A stretch of DNA of 64,000 nucleotides from JAADJA01 sp963840975 (GTDB taxonomy: Bacteria; Bacteroidota; Bacteroidia; Bacteroidales; JAADJA01). Positions 63,824 to 64,000 of the stretch are shown here, piece after piece. The stretch's first letter is position 1; each line of letters opens with the position of its first letter. Under the pieces are notes generated by a model. It did no database searches. It saw only the letters and a program-made list of their open reading frames with translations, and was not told where the DNA came from. The position numbers and the translations under genes are program-made. The stretch covers positions 604,874 to 668,873 of the forward strand of contig CAWJBC010000002.1 of assembly GCA_963840975.1 (NCBI GenBank), written 5' to 3'.

Positions 63824-64000
63824 CCGGGCTGACCGGTTGTTCCGTTAAGAAAACATAATAATTTGTGGTTTGAATCGTAAAAAAGTATAATTATTTTATG
63901 ATTTTAGGGATCGGCTTAAGGTAAATCTGCAAGATTTCAATTCATCATAAAAAGCTATTTTTGTATTTCAGATTTGTTTTATCATGATATTGTAAACCGT
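63824..64000. other. Right-edge intergenic sequence
   Basis: After the YhcG stop the last 177 bp are AT-rich with no recognised coding sequence, repeat or promoter motif that can be supported. A gene could begin just beyond the window. Confidence 0.5.

Overview
The window reads as a chromosomal segment of a Bacteroidota member, most likely of the order Bacteroidales. The evidence is AT-rich DNA, TAnnTTTG-type -7 promoter elements, almost no Shine-Dalgarno sequences, an UpxY-type NusG paralogue inside a polysaccharide locus, and typical families such as MNT/HEPN pairs, Schlafen-AlbA_2 regulators and YhcG/DUF1016. No rRNA, tRNA or CRISPR array was seen.

Layout. 1-6.2 kb is housekeeping: the tail of an omega-amidase-like nitrilase, TrkA/TrkH potassium uptake, Kdo transferase WaaA and two outer-membrane-type proteins. 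From a good promoter at 6.28 kb to about 62 kb runs a very large surface-polysaccharide locus, almost all on the + strand. 6.4-20.8 kb holds sugar-nucleotide genes (wlbB, a StrS-type aminotransferase, UDP-HexNAc dehydrogenase, galE, rfbB, a uronate epimerase), the Wza/Wzc export pair, sulfate activation (cysC, cysD, cysN) and UpxY; fabD sits on the opposite strand. 20.8-31.1 kb is an accessory region: a winged-helix regulator, three nucleotidyltransferase-based toxin-antitoxin modules (one decayed), the displaced wlbA, three AlbA_2/HATPase/winged-helix proteins bordered by tandem pairs of a 134-bp repeat, and a DUF4258/DUF2283 pair. 31.1-36.6 kb encodes a DltABCD-like set (adenylate-forming ligase, thioesterase, GNAT, carrier protein, MBOAT, SGNH-type protein). 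36.6-41.6 kb makes and activates a nonulosonic acid (nanE, neuB, neuA plus oxidoreductases). 41.7-62 kb holds glycosyltransferases, acetyltransferases, the Wzx/Wzy pair and a group of amide- or acyl-forming enzymes (ATP-grasp, two asparagine-synthase types, CapK/PaaK-like ligase, FemAB-like). 62-64 kb has an orphan winged helix, palindromic repeats and a YhcG nuclease.

How it fits together. The genes suggest a Wzx/Wzy polysaccharide exported by Wza/Wzc, containing a GlcNAc(3NAc)A-type residue, uronic acid and a sialic-like nonulosonate, and decorated by acetyl, acyl or aminoacyl, amide and perhaps sulfate groups. No initiating sugar-phosphate transferase and no sulfotransferase was found here.

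Data caution. Fourteen genes are broken as written. In every case the frame is restored by removing single bases, nearly always from homopolymer runs. The breaks concentrate at 31-36.6 kb and 42.6-45.4 kb. Base-calling error is the likeliest cause, so these genes are annotated across their full reconstructed extents.
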